The position numbers were made by a program, and so were the translations under genes. Shown here piece by piece: positions 37,201-48,981 of a stretch of 64,000 nucleotides of DNA. Source of the stretch: Helopsaltes ochotensis (Eukaryota; Chordata; Aves; Passeriformes; Locustellidae); NCBI GenBank assembly GCA_013400155.1, contig VXBM01000284.1, positions 1-64,000 of the forward strand. The letters run 5' to 3'. The notes under the pieces are model-generated. The model made no database searches and had not been told where the DNA came from. It worked only from the letters and a program-made list of their open reading frames with translations. Each line of letters begins with the position of its first letter. Position 1 is the first letter of the stretch.

Positions 37201-37595
37201 CCATTAAACCTTTACAAGATGTACACCTCCACATTCAGGTGCTCTGGTTTCTGTCTGGGTTTTTCACCTTTCCACTGGAATGGCAACTACTGTGTTCTAA
37301 AAGATCTAATAATTCTTCAGCTTAAGGAACTATGTATTCTCTAACCAAATTCCAAGTTATATTTCCACAAGATTTTCAACCAGCTAGCTGCTGAATTCTA
37401 TGAATTACTAAAGTAAACTAACATTTCTTCAGTATTTTATTCAAGCTGCCTTGAGTCTTACCCTGCTGCTACAATCATACTGTTGTTCCCATGTGACTGT
37501 GTTTCTATTGATGTTACAGTGTGTTGAATTTATGACTCATCTCCATTTTAAAGATATTCAGTGTGCACAGATACACAAAAATATCAAAAGGTTGT

Positions 37596-37627
37596 CATCG
37601 CTTCACATCGCTTCACATCGCTTCACC
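37596..37627. repeat. 10-bp tandem repeat, three copies
   Basis: CATCGCTTCA occurs three times head to tail (37596-37605, 37606-37615, 37616-37625) plus two further matching bases. CpG-containing unit, perfect copies. Confidence 0.95.
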
Positions 37628-38736
37628 TTTTCAAGTCTTGTCCACATGCTATTTGATGTAAAACACAGAAGGCTTTTCTATCATAAATGGTGAATAATAC
37701 TGTCCACAACTAATTTTTGAAGTCTCATCAGGCTAGGAAGATTGAATGAGAAACTGCTTGCTCTTTTAGTGATGATCTAAATGTGTAGCAGGTATTGCTT
37801 ATTAAGTGGTGTGAGGTGTAAGTGAAGGAACAATACACCCTACTCATACATTTATCAGACCTTGTGTCAGTGAGATAACTGTATCCCAACATATAAACCA
37901 TATTTCACAGGTGCATGTCAGATTTGAGTTAAGTTGTTGGCAGCTGTGTGTGCAAAGTGTGTTTCAAAAATCAGATGCCATGATGCATTCCTAAATCCAC
38001 TGAAGACAATGAAGGGCCTCTCTTTTCAGTGGAACAACTGCCAAGTCCTATACCAATGAATTTTAAAATTGTGCATTTCTGAATGCCAAATTCCTCAAGA
38101 TCAAAGAAATTCTGACATTCCATTAGTAATTTTGTCATAAATTGAGCAAGTTGAAAACCATCAAATGTCAGAGATTTCCAGTAGCCACATTATGTTTTAA
38201 CCACTTCCCCAAAATTCACCACATTATGTTTTTCATTTATGGTTTTTTATTCATTTTTGCTTACATTCTCATTATGGAATGATGATTTGCATCCTGAAAA
38301 TAGCTACTCGACATAAGTGGAGCCATGAACAGTTAGTTTCAGCATAGACACAGCAGCACAGATGTCTGAAGTTAGATAGGATGGATTACAACTTTTATTC
38401 CTTCAAATGCACATGAAAGCCTCCAACTCCCCATACAATGCTGTTAAGTTACTCTATAAATATGTGCTCTGTCATCTGACATTAAGGAACAAGGAATTTT
38501 TGGCCAAATAACAGTTGAACTGCAATGTGACCACTGCAAAACACAGTACTGTGGGTAGAGGAAAGCAAAAGTTTTACTGGGAAGGCATCATGAAACTCAG
38601 GCAAATCAGCTGAAGGATCACTATCCTGGTCTTAATAAGCCAGGTGTCCAAACACATCTTTTGACTCATGGAATATGGGCATGAAAACTTATCCCACAGC
38701 CTTAAAAGCCTCTCACAATGTCACCTAAAAGCAGAA

Positions 38737-38799
38737 TTGGATAATATTATCCATTAATATTGGATAATAATTGGAGAATATTGGATAATATTTTCCAAC
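38737..38799. repeat. TTGGATAATA cluster with palindrome
   Basis: TGGATAATATTATCCA (38738-38753) is a perfect 16-bp palindrome. The decamer TTGGATAATA recurs at 38737, about 38760 and about 38780, and the cluster closes with AATATTTTCCAA, so its ends are also roughly complementary. AT-rich slippage or decayed fold-back sequence. Confidence 0.85.
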
Positions 38800-41135
38800 A
38801 GCCCTTAACTGTTAGAAACAGTCATATCTGTAAAGTAACAAAGAACACACTGCTCTTTTAGTCTATGGAGATCCTGTGAGAGCCTCTTTTTGAACCTACC
38901 TTCATCCCCTGAAAGGCTGGACTTACAATGAAGTTCAGGTCTGAGAGGAAGAGTTCTTCCTGGCTCTTCTACTCAAAGGGAAGTATAAATTCCATGCTGT
39001 TCTTTAGATGTTCCCCGTTCCATGCACATCTTTAGATGTGGTCTCTTCAGGATTTAAGACATCCTGACTTCCTTAAATCCATAAGACTTATGCAAAATTT
39101 GAGTGAGGTAAAAGATGCTATTATTCTCTAAAAGAATAGCAAATAGGAGTACACATTGCCCTGGTCAGGCAGTTTAAACTTTTTGTGCATGAAAGGCAAT
39201 AAATAAATCTGTGCTTGACATGCATTTTCCAAATAGCACAGAACATCTGGTGTTAAATAAGCAATGGCAATGGCAAATTATGCTGTACTATACTACACAC
39301 AGATATTAACAGATTGTTTCATCTATTAAAGCATCACTAATTTCTTGTATGAATTAGGACTTCATTTGGAGACATTACCTTAATTCCTTTTTCTTTCCAA
39401 GCATCACCATGATATAACAATTCCTATCATTTAATGGAAAACAGATTGTTAAAGACTAACTTAACATTGTTTCAGACCTCAGCAGAAGCTTAATCACACT
39501 ATCAACCTGGAGATGCCTTTCCCTTTATGGGTAAATCAGATCACGGATTTCTACATTCTTAGAGCAGTTGTATAGAACTTTGAAACTACTGATCCTAACC
39601 AAAGTTTGCATTTATTTGAACATAATTTATGAGGTACATACCGATATCTAGATATTCAAATAATATCTTTCTCACTAGCGGACTAAGAGAACCACTGGCT
39701 CCAGGGCATGTAACCCTTTCGTTGCAAATTGAAAAGCACCTGAGATCAGGAAAAAAGCATCTGAGATTCAGCAAACTCGACTGACTTCTGGGCTCCAGAC
39801 ACTGGATTAGAAATATCCAACATCCTGATTTATGTAACTGTTTTCCTGTCTATCTATTCCCGTGGAATTTGACTTAGCATTTAAAAACTCCTAAAGAAAG
39901 GAAGTCTTTCTTCTGTCTGAAGAATTTTTTCTCCTTCCTCAGATACTATATTGCAAACTAGAATTAGGGTTTATTATCATGAGGTCTTCATGGTGTACAG
40001 ATCCAATAGCAAAATGCACCCTTCAGCACAATGTAAAAGCCCAGGATAGATTGATTCCTGTAAAGTTGGAAGAAATTATCATTGCTTAAGGTAAAATCTT
40101 CAGAAGTTCCTAAATTACTTAGGCTATTGAAGTCCCATTTTCAAAAATGACATATGTACTTAGAAAAGAAATCCAAGAGAAGCTTTATTATTATTGTAGG
40201 TTAATAGTTACTTCATTGCAGGTGAGCAGCAATAACTGCTCTACTTAACCTGCTAAGCTCTGCATATGAGGCTTAGATGGCACTTCCTTTGCGGGTTAAG
40301 TACAGTTAGATTTTTCTTACTTCCCATGTAGCAGGCAGGTAGCCTCTTATGAAGGCCTACTTGACATGTGGCAGAAGATTAAGTTATAGTAATTCACAAT
40401 TAGCAAATAAAATCATGGGACCTCAGAGCTTATGAATATGTAAATTCAGCTCATAAGAGGTTTTTGACTCATAGCCTAAAGAGAACTTCACCCAGAAGTT
40501 CCTCCACAGCAGCTCCTTGAATAGACATGTGACTGCATTTTCTTAAAAGCTTGCTTTGTCCTAGAAATACCTATGGATTTTTCAATTCTCTGAAATATTA
40601 TTCCAAATATTCAAATACACACAGGTGTGTATCTTAATATAGTTCCAAAAATAATGTTTACTGAGAGCCTGTGATTCTTTGTATTCCCTCATTTTTTCTA
40701 CCTGTGTCAGGTTACCCAAGTTTTCAAGTAGCTGTGTCTCTTCTTGGTGTGCATTCACAAACACAAATGCATGTGTGTGTGTTACAACTACAAATCGTGA
40801 AGAATGCACTAAGAAAAGACACACTAATGGGTTAATCATCCATCTAAATCTGTGTGTAGGTGGCTAAATAATTCATTTGAAATATAGCTCACTTCTCACC
40901 CACTCACAAAGGTGTTACTGAAGGCATGAATTCTCTTTCATATTTGGGAACAAAACAAGGCTTATTTTTTGGCTTTTATAAGAAATGCTAAAACCAACTT
41001 GAGAACCCAACTTCTCAAACACACAAGAGTTCCCACAAGCATTTATGCAACATCTGCTGCTCTGGGCTGAGCTAGTAAGCAGCAATGTTAATAAAAACTA
41101 AAGACATAGCATTGCTACAAAGTAATAATGTGTTT

Positions 41136-41490
41136 CAGGAGACTCAGAGGTGACCTTATCACCCTCTACAACTCCCTGAAAGGTGGCTGCAGTCAGGTGG
41201 GGGTTGGTCCCTTTCTCCAGGCAGCAACTGACAGAATGAGAGGACACAGCCTTAAGTTGTGCCAAGGGAAATGTAGGTTGGATATTAGGAAGAAGTTTTT
41301 TATGGAAAGAGTGATAAGTACTGGAATGGTCTGCCCGGGGAGGTGGTGGAGTCCCCATCCCTGGATGTGTTTAAAAAAAGACTGGATGTGACACTCAGTG
41401 CCGTGGTTTAACTGAGGTGTTAGGGCTGGGTTGGACTTGATGATCTTGAAGGTCTCTTCCAACCTAGTCATCCTGTGATCCTATGATTCT
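41136..41490 (+). repeat. CR1 LINE copy, plus strand
   Basis: Plus-strand CR1 truncated at CAGGAGACTCAGAGGTGACC. It continues GGCTGCAGTCAGGTGGGGG, GGCAGCAACTGACAGAATGAG, GGACACAGCCTTAAG, GGGGAGGTGGTGGAGTCCCC, GTTTAAAAAAAGACTGGATG, GGGTTGGACTTGATGATC and TTGAAGGTCTCTTCCAACC. It ends CTGTGATCCTATGATTCT. It shares diagnostic variants with the copy at 34150. Inert. Confidence 0.97.
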
Positions 41491-43402
41491 GCTGCTCTAG
41501 GGTATCACAAGTGTATAACCTAAGGCAAAGCCTGCTTTTCATATGGAGAGGAAACAAGAAGACAGTCACCTTTTTACAGCAGTAAATGTCATGCTTTGTA
41601 GAATTTCTGCTTCTCTGCTGCAATGTGATTCTGTAAATATGATGTATTCATTTGTTCTACATCTATTGCTCTGTAGCAGAGAATAGATGATGTGATTCAA
41701 AAGACATGTATGAAGAATCACTGGACTGATTGCAGAACCACACTATTTAAGTCAGAATATGCTGGATGTAAACATTGTTCTCATTAATATGGTGAGCTTT
41801 TCCGTCAAACTAGCTGCAACAGAATATCCTGCTTTAACAAAAAGTACACACTATTCTCCATTTACAGAATATTATTGTTTCCAAAATGCTGCTGTGAGAA
41901 AACAAAAGCTGTACATCTTTTCTAGTCCTGTGTAATAAAGTTCTCACTCAAACATGCTTGAAAGGGAACATTTTATATTGGTTTTTCTTTTCCGGTAAAT
42001 ATATATCACAAACAATAGAAAGCATGACTATCATCCTGGTTTTTCTATCCTCTTTTATGTTGTTTGGTTTTGTTTTGTTTTGTTTTTTAAGCTATAATAT
42101 TCAGAAAATATGTGAAAAATTCTAAACCTTGTGGCTTTACCATTTTAGAATTTTGCATTGATAAATTCAGGAGAATATTTCCGACACAGTATGCTTAGCC
42201 TTCAAATTTAGGCAAGTGCTAATTTAACTACATGAAGAAGCAACCCTGAGGCGTTATCCTTCAACAAGACACTGTTTTCTGGCAGTCACTGCATGACAAA
42301 AACAAGCTCAGTGGTTTTTTTGCACAAGGGTTGACATAATACAATTCCTCACTATACTTTATTATGGTGTCTTGCTCATCTGTTCATAAGGTGGGTGCTG
42401 TGCACAACAGCAAAACTGTTTTCTGGAAATCAATTTCTGGTTAACTCTTTCTTTATTCACACACTCGGTTGTCCTCTTGTTTATTTATGCTAATAAACAA
42501 GGTAATGCACTGAACTATGTATCTAAATGCAGCTCAGACCCTTCATTTTTATAAGTCCATCTACAGCACAGATCCAGTTAAAATCCAGCTGGATTGAAAG
42601 GGAGTCTTTCCACTGTGTTTTAGATCAGGTTGTGCATCCTGCCTTGGACATCTCATCTTTCTGTATAAAAGTCCTTTCAGTTTCTTTCAAGTTTTCTTCT
42701 AAAAACATCTTTCTCTTCTATGAGAAGATATTCTGAAATATTCTCATTTTCTTCATGCTGTGAAATTACAGTATGTGGTCTTTATGGGCAGTGTATGATG
42801 CAACTGGCAAGTGTTAAATAGCTGGCCACCCACTGTGGAATAATAGTGGATGGTAGCAAAAGCACAGTAAAAGTCCATCAAATAAAGGGCCAGAATTCCT
42901 TAGACAACAGTTAAAATCCCAGGGATAAAGCAGTCGAGCATCACTTCCTGCTTAAGATAGATGACATTAGCGACCAATGAAAAGAGACCTAGACACACAG
43001 GGAAAATGCAGACCAGATCCTGAGATCTAGATGTGAAGGCACCCCATGAGCTGCACTTGTTATCTGACCTCAAAACAATACATAAATCTGTAGTGCTGCC
43101 TGTTTGGGAAAAAAAAAGCACTATATAAACCAGTTCATAATTTTTTACCGTTTCTCATTGCAGCTGGCGATTGCTAAAATAGATGATGTCATAGTCTGCT
43201 GCACGGCTGCCAGATAGCTTGCATGCAGATAGATGCCTTTGTGCTACAGACCATAGAAACCTGCATAAAATTGGCCTTCTTTCCTTAATAGAGCTGCACG
43301 AACAAAGATGAGTTTGTTGCTGACCAAGAACTGAAAGCTTTGTTTTATAAGACTCTTTGAATGTATTCCACTTTGCCAAAGGAAAAGGTTCTCTATTAAA
43401 AA
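41491..43402. other. Unique non-coding DNA
   Basis: Holds a short TTTTG repeat near 42063-42086. No gene, RNA or classified repeat; open frames reach about 75 codons. Confidence 0.65.
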
Positions 43403-43628
43403 GGAGGAGGAAGAAGGGGGAGAGAGAACGAAAGGGAGAAAGAAGGAAAGAAAGAGAAGAAAGAGAAGAAAGAAGGAAAGAAGGAAAGAAGGAAAGAAAG
43501 AAGGAAAGAAAGAAGGAAGGAAAGAAAGAAGGAAGAAAGAAAGAANNNNNNNNNNNNNNNNNNNNNNNNNNNNNNNNNNNNNNNNNNNNNNNNNNNNNNN
43601 NNNNNNNNNNNNNNNNNNNNNNNNNNGA

Positions 43629-43659
<31 letters not shown>

Positions 43660-43780
43660 GGGAAAAGAATGAAAGAAAAAGAAAGAGAGAGAAAGAAAGA
43701 AAGGGGAAAAGAATGAAAGAAAAAGAAAGAGAGAGAGAAAGAAAGAAAGAAAGATAAAGAAAAAGGAAAAAAAACAGAAA
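43403..43780. repeat. GAAA/GGAA purine microsatellite with gap
   Basis: Almost pure purine on the plus strand: GGAA and GAAA units, mixed in the left half and regular (GAAA)n just after a run of 81 N (43546-43626). To the right a 44-bp higher-order unit beginning GGGGAAAAGAATGAAAG occurs twice (43659, 43703). The gap is an assembly break inside the repeat, so true length is unknown. Open frames across it are translations of the repeat and not genes. Confidence 0.97.
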
Positions 43781-46700
43781 TCAGGCAAAGTGTGTAAGTG
43801 TGTGCACTTCTGTGGTGAATATTTGTAAGTAAAGTGGACTGAAACCCTTTTTTTTTTTTTTTTTAAATAGTGGTCACATCTCTTGAGCTGAATAAAAATG
43901 AAAGCAAAAGGAACTTTAATTAATGGGATGCCTTTTGATTTGTAGAGCAAAACTGCCAGAGCAGATGTACCAGCAAAGAGGATTAGATTGTCCCTTCCCT
44001 GACACACTGAAAATTTCTTTTTCCCCTTGTAGTAACCCCCATTGAGGAGAGGCTGTCTTTAGTGTCTAAAATTCAGCACTGCTAAAGAAACTGTTGTATT
44101 TGGGTACAATGGGCAGCTCTCACAAGACTAGACAGAATATGTGAGGAGAGAGCTAATATTCATTTAGATCCAAGGTTGATTCCACTTCAGTATTTAGAAA
44201 AGCCTAAATAAAAGAGAATTTCTAAGTCTGAGTTCTTTCAAATCTCATCAAGTATGTATTAAAGTGAATCCTGAAGCAGTCATGATGAATGTTCATCCTT
44301 TGAAAGAGGCTGAAGTAACTTAGAGAAAGGATCTTGAATTTATTTTTAATTTATATTAAAAGTCCTTCAATTCACCTATTTCTTAGATCTTTGGCTTAAA
44401 TTCAACTTTGAGCAAGATGGAATCATGAAGTGCAAATGCAACTGATGAATTTCACACACAAATTAAGCCTGACAAAAAAATTCCTTATGTATTTGATTTT
44501 AAAAATTTTTAAGTGGTGTTTATAAAACTCTAGTTTGAAGAAAAAAAGAGATCTCCACTTGACTTCTATTTATTTAACTTCCCTTGCAGCAGTTGTGAGA
44601 TAGGGCGTATATTAAAAACTTATCTAGTGATTGCTTAGGTTCATTTTGAATTTCTTCTATATTTAAAAAGCAAAAAATCCAAACAGATTGCATTGGAAAT
44701 ACATAACTGGCTCAACGATGGACATGCCAAGGTGGTGAATGTACAGAAGGCTAACTTATCCAAAGAGAAACTAAACAGCTGCAGGAATCAAAATAAATAC
44801 TGAGGGTTTTTTTGCCATGTATTTTATTCCACTTATGAACAACACATATTTACTAATGCAAATATGTGCTCAAGAAAGAGGGGCAATGATGTATTTTTCA
44901 GGCTACAGTGCTTATTTCTTGTACTTTTGGATAACTCCTGGAATGGAACAGGTACAGAGGGCTTCGGTTTACATTTTCCTTCCTTTCCAAGGGATCGTAA
45001 CTCTGGCCTACATCAATTCCTGCCTTAATTGAAGGCTAACCTTGATGTAAGCTTTCGTGAGGATGTGTCCCAAGTCATGATCCTGTTACTTACTGCTTGG
45101 GTAAGTGATAAAAAATAGTTTCGATACACCATTTCCATCATGTTTACTTGCCCAGAACAGTTTCTACTGACAAATGTCAAACAAAAATCAAAGCTAAAAT
45201 GTTTCCCTTTGTTAAAAAAGGCTTCTTCTGGTGCAGAACTTGGCCATGCATTGCTCTCCCAACTGGGTAAGTTACTACATTGTTTACATTACTTTGATCC
45301 TGACAAGTTGAAGTCCTAAGGAAACATTTTAGATGTGTTTTTTCTTCTTGCAAATCACAGTAGAGATTATACTTGACGTAACACTCCTGCTACTACTGTA
45401 GTTTCAGGAGCTTTATATTGGCATCAAAAGTATGTACAGCATAAGAGACCTATACCTCAACAGTGCACACATCATTGCCAAGGAATAAGGACTTTTATTT
45501 AGCCAACTGTGAAACTTGTAGAACATCAAATCAAAACAAATCTATTAAATTATTTTATCAAACTCTCCAAAATCAAGGCCCTGGATGGGATCCTGTGATG
45601 GTATGACCAGCATACTGTTAGACAACTCATCTCAAGGAAAGAGTTTACCAATACCAGCTGTTTCCCGTGTGTGCTGAGTTAATCTACAGTCCTTTTTTTC
45701 CACACTTATTTTACATAAAAATAGCGGGTAAAAATAAGCACACAGCTATTTACCAGGGATGCTCTTCCCTTCCCAGCAGGAAATTGCTTGGTTGTACATT
45801 CAACTGTTGACTCTTACATCCAGCTTTGATATGTGGGGGCAAAAAAAAGGCAGAAAACAAGGCAGGAGCTTGAAAGTGTTACATTTCAGCCGAAAAAAAA
45901 AGATGGGTATTCTAAGAAAATTTTATGTCCTCTTGGCAACTGACCCCTAAACTGTTCTTTCTAAAACTGATCAAATCATTACACCATAGACATTTCACCA
46001 CCCTGTAACAGAAATCCAAGATAGGCAGAGACAGGGATTGCAGTTCATATAGTGCACAGAGGCAAAGAACGAAAACACAGACTCATTTTAAGACATTAAT
46101 AAGATAATTAGTAACAAAGTTATAGCTGTGAAGTGATGGTGTTCTAAAACTGTGATAATGATGAGAAACAGAAAGTTCAGGCGGGGACTGAATTTGCTTT
46201 TTCCATAGAATTAGCTATATGTCAAAGATTCTGTTTTAGTTTATTCCTCTTTCATTTTCAGTATGAATTTTCATGCACAATTTTATAGTGGATGCTTCAA
46301 ATTTTTTTGTTTAATGCAATATATATTATTCACAGATGTAAAGACAGATTGGCTATAAAATTGTGGTTTTGTTTAACTGTAAGTATAGCATTTATTAGGA
46401 AGACATAGCTTTATAATATTCAACTATTGAAACTCTGACAAAGCTTGTCCTCCTTTATATTGGTTTTGTTATATCTGTAGTGTTAGAAAAAATCCCAGAA
46501 ATTTGGGCTTGTGTATGGAAATTGAATTAGAAACAGAATGTAATGTGAATGAGTTTATCATAGTCACATTTCTATAACAGCATTACAAACACTTTACTTG
46601 CACTTGCTGTGTTACTAAATTCATGATTCAGCCTGTTTTGCTAAATTACATTCATGTCTACATATGCAAAGATCTGATTATTTTCCTTTCTTATTTTTTT

Positions 46701-47072
46701 AAAATCTGGAGCAGTGTTAAGATGGAGCCAGTTAAATCAATGCTTACCCATGAAGCACTACACTAATTCTTTGCTCCTTGTACTTTTTACTTTTTTAATT
46801 ATATCTTCCTTGGTTTGTAATAAACACGCTGCTCTCCTCCAATACCTTAGCTTTGCTATTGTGATTTTTTTAATGTACAGCATTATTTGCTATACTTACA
46901 AATGGTAAGATAAGGTAATGAATTATCTTTCTACTGATAAGTTAATGCAATATCTGGTGGTAGAGCCATGCAGTCCCTTTATGTTCCCCTGTGTGTTTCT
47001 CCAAATAATGTTGCTCACTTGCTGTACTAAGTATTAAACAGGATTTCTTCTTTTTGAATGTCCCTCAAAAAC
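43781..47072. other. Unique non-coding DNA
   Basis: A poly-T run of about 17 bases lies at 43848-43864. The remainder is AT-rich with open frames under 75 codons and no classified repeat. No gene supported. Confidence 0.65.
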
Positions 47073-47106
47073 TTGCCTGTAGTGGTTTCACATTCACCAA
47101 TTTCGT

Positions 47107-47125
47107 AATCCAAGTCATGGCACCA
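47107..47125 (-). promoter_or_regulatory. Retroviral primer-binding site, tRNA-His type
   Basis: On the minus strand TGGTGCCATGACTTGGATT begins two bases after the LTR end CCACTACA. Position and the leading TGG are diagnostic of a primer-binding site. Compared with the complement of the 3' end of animal tRNA-His it differs at two positions, each a G-to-A or C-to-T change at a former CpG. It therefore looks like a normal site aged by methylation-linked mutation. It fixes the element's orientation and marks where minus-strand DNA synthesis once began. Confidence 0.8.
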
Positions 47126-47236
47126 TTTGTAGTGGTTTGAGTGTTCGTTGAAATCATCTACTCTTTTTCCTGCTACTGTGAGATAGGACTAGGAGAAAAG
47201 CAAAGTGGGCTCAAACTTGAAAGGTATAAAGATAAA

Positions 47237-47242
47237 TTTATT
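47237..47242 (-). promoter_or_regulatory. Polyadenylation signal of the ERV LTR
   Basis: Plus TTTATT, minus AATAAA, about 110 bp upstream of the LTR end on the minus strand. This is the usual position for the R-region signal and agrees with the orientation given by the primer-binding site. Confidence 0.65.
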
Positions 47243-48009
47243 TTTAAACACTAAAAGAAGAAAAAGAGAATCAAACTGAAACCTTTAAAAGTTGTCCTCC
47301 CTCCACAACTGTTCACTTTCCCACTGACAACATAAAGAGAACAAACCTGGGATTTTCAGTCCGTTTCACCACCCATAAAATAGTCTTTCATCAGTTCTTA
47401 GTGAGAGGAATCTTCTTAGAAATCCTGTGGAGACATCGCCAAAAGAAACAGTTCTCTGGTGGCTCCCATGTCACGGATCTGCAGCCGCCCAGGGGAATTC
47501 CGCAGATCATGAAGTCCCTCCCATTTAGCAGCTTTCCCGTTAACTGCCATATCAGCTTTTTTTAGGGTACATTTAAGGACGGTCTTCATCTATCTCCAAA
47601 ATCATCTTCATCTCAAGAAACAGAGGTCCCCCTCTCTGCTTTTCCCTGGGGCAAAGGAAATCTTGTCTCTATCTTCCTCTGTTCAAAATTCTCTACTGGA
47701 TCACAGATGTATCACTCCAAGGTTACAACTAGAACTTTGCATCCCCCTAAAAAACATTCTATACATTACAGAGATATTTTAGTCCATTCTCCACAACCTC
47801 ACAAAAGAAGCCCAGCCCAAACTAGGGAACTCCTCAATCTCCTTCCAATTTAGGACTTTTACTCTCTCATCACTGACTTCCTTCTCATGCGGTGTCTCTC
47901 CATGGTTCTCTCTGGCTGTTCTCTCCCTCAGAAAGAGGATTTAGTGCCCTGCGAGTCCCATCTATCAAGGAAAGAGTTAACATCTCGCCTGGGCCTGCAG
48001 AAGACATGA

Positions 48010-48981
48010 GGGCTCTTTCCTGGGAAGTTGGTCAGGCTGTGCCCAAACTCTAGCTGCGTGTCCAATCGGCACGGCTGGGCCCCCTCCTCTCCACTGGATG
48101 ACTTGGTAGCAGCACCCAGAGCCGTGCTGGGGGCGAAGGGGCCTGGCTCCTGGCGGGGGCCATCCGGCGTGGCTAGGCCCCCGGACTGCAATGGGGAGGG
48201 GCGGCGTAGCGGCAAGGTCATGGCAGCCGCTCTGGGGGCCTGGCAGTGGACATTCCCATCACGGGGGCCACGCTTGCCAGTCTTCCCTCCCCGCTCCCCC
48301 ATTCGGGAGACACCAGACTCGGGGGTCTCCGAAGAGGAGGAGTCAGATGGGGAGGCTGCGGCCCCCGGCCCCCCAAAGGACAGCAGGTTTGAAGGACCTG
48401 ACAGCCCACAGGCAGAGGGGGCTCCATGACCAGGGGGTCCTGTGGCCCAGCGAGAGGCTGAGGGCTCAGCAGAGGAGGAGGAGGAAAGGGAGGCAGAGCA
48501 GGATGCTCCCGTGTCCCACTCCCCACTTCACGTGACAAAGCTTGGCCAGGACCCAGCTGAGCATGAGTCCCCCACCCAGCCCAACCTCGCCACAGCTGGC
48601 CCCCTGGATCCAGCCCCTCCAGATCCAGCTGCTCCAGCTGACTCAGCCTGGGCAGGTGATGGCCCCAAGAGCCTGCAGGGTCCTGGGGGCCCAGGCCAGG
48701 CTAAAGGACCCTCGCAGGACCCTGGCCCCCATGGTGACCCGGGCTGGCTGACAGATCTGTGCTGTCCGGGCTGGTGGCAGCGCAGTGGCAGGATGTTTAG
48801 CAGCCGCTCGGGTTCGATCCAGCCGAGATGGGGCCCTCTCTCTCTTCCCATCCCCCTGCCTGGTGGCCCAGGACAGGGCTACCCAGCCTGGCCCCCTGCA
48901 GCAAGCAGGCAACAGGGCTGGCTAACCTCTCTCAAATCCCAGAAGAAAGAGAGATTTTCCTGGGATTCTTCTGATTTTTAA
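48010..48981 (+). other. GC-rich block with long interrupted frame
   Basis: Inside the ERV remnant, base composition jumps to roughly two-thirds GC with many CpGs, against AT-rich surroundings. One plus-strand frame is open from 48010 to a TGA at 48427-48429 and then again to a TAA at 48979-48981, about 320 codons in all with one break. The conceptual product is rich in Pro, Gly, Ala and Glu, with an acidic run SEEEESDGE and a second run of five Glu. It has no recognisable domain and no convincing ATG at the start. It runs antisense to the LTR, and minus-strand frames of 106-124 codons overlap it. High GC alone lowers stop frequency, so coding is unproven. It could be LTR U3, captured host sequence or an old coding fragment. 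Confidence 0.4.

Larger units (their letters stand above)
37201..41135. other. Unique non-coding DNA
   Basis: Contains a 10-bp tandem repeat (37596-37627), a cluster of TTGGATAATA motifs with a 16-bp palindrome (38737-38799), and AT-rich unique sequence. No open frame above about 85 codons and no domain. No gene supported. Confidence 0.65.

Noticed and set aside
37592..37630. CRISPR-like short repeats
   Set aside because: Head-to-tail 10-bp units without spacers in a vertebrate genome; a simple tandem repeat.
43357..44007. Open frames of 119 and 203 codons across the purine array
   Set aside because: They are translations of GAAA/GGAA repeats and an N gap. Lys/Glu/Arg-rich or Phe/Leu/Ser-rich products are artefacts.
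48643..48912. Minus-strand ATG in good context near 48732 starting Met-Gly, resembling a myristoylated Gag start
   Set aside because: Only about 29 codons follow to a stop from that ATG and no capsid or matrix motif follows. Coincidence in GC-rich sequence.
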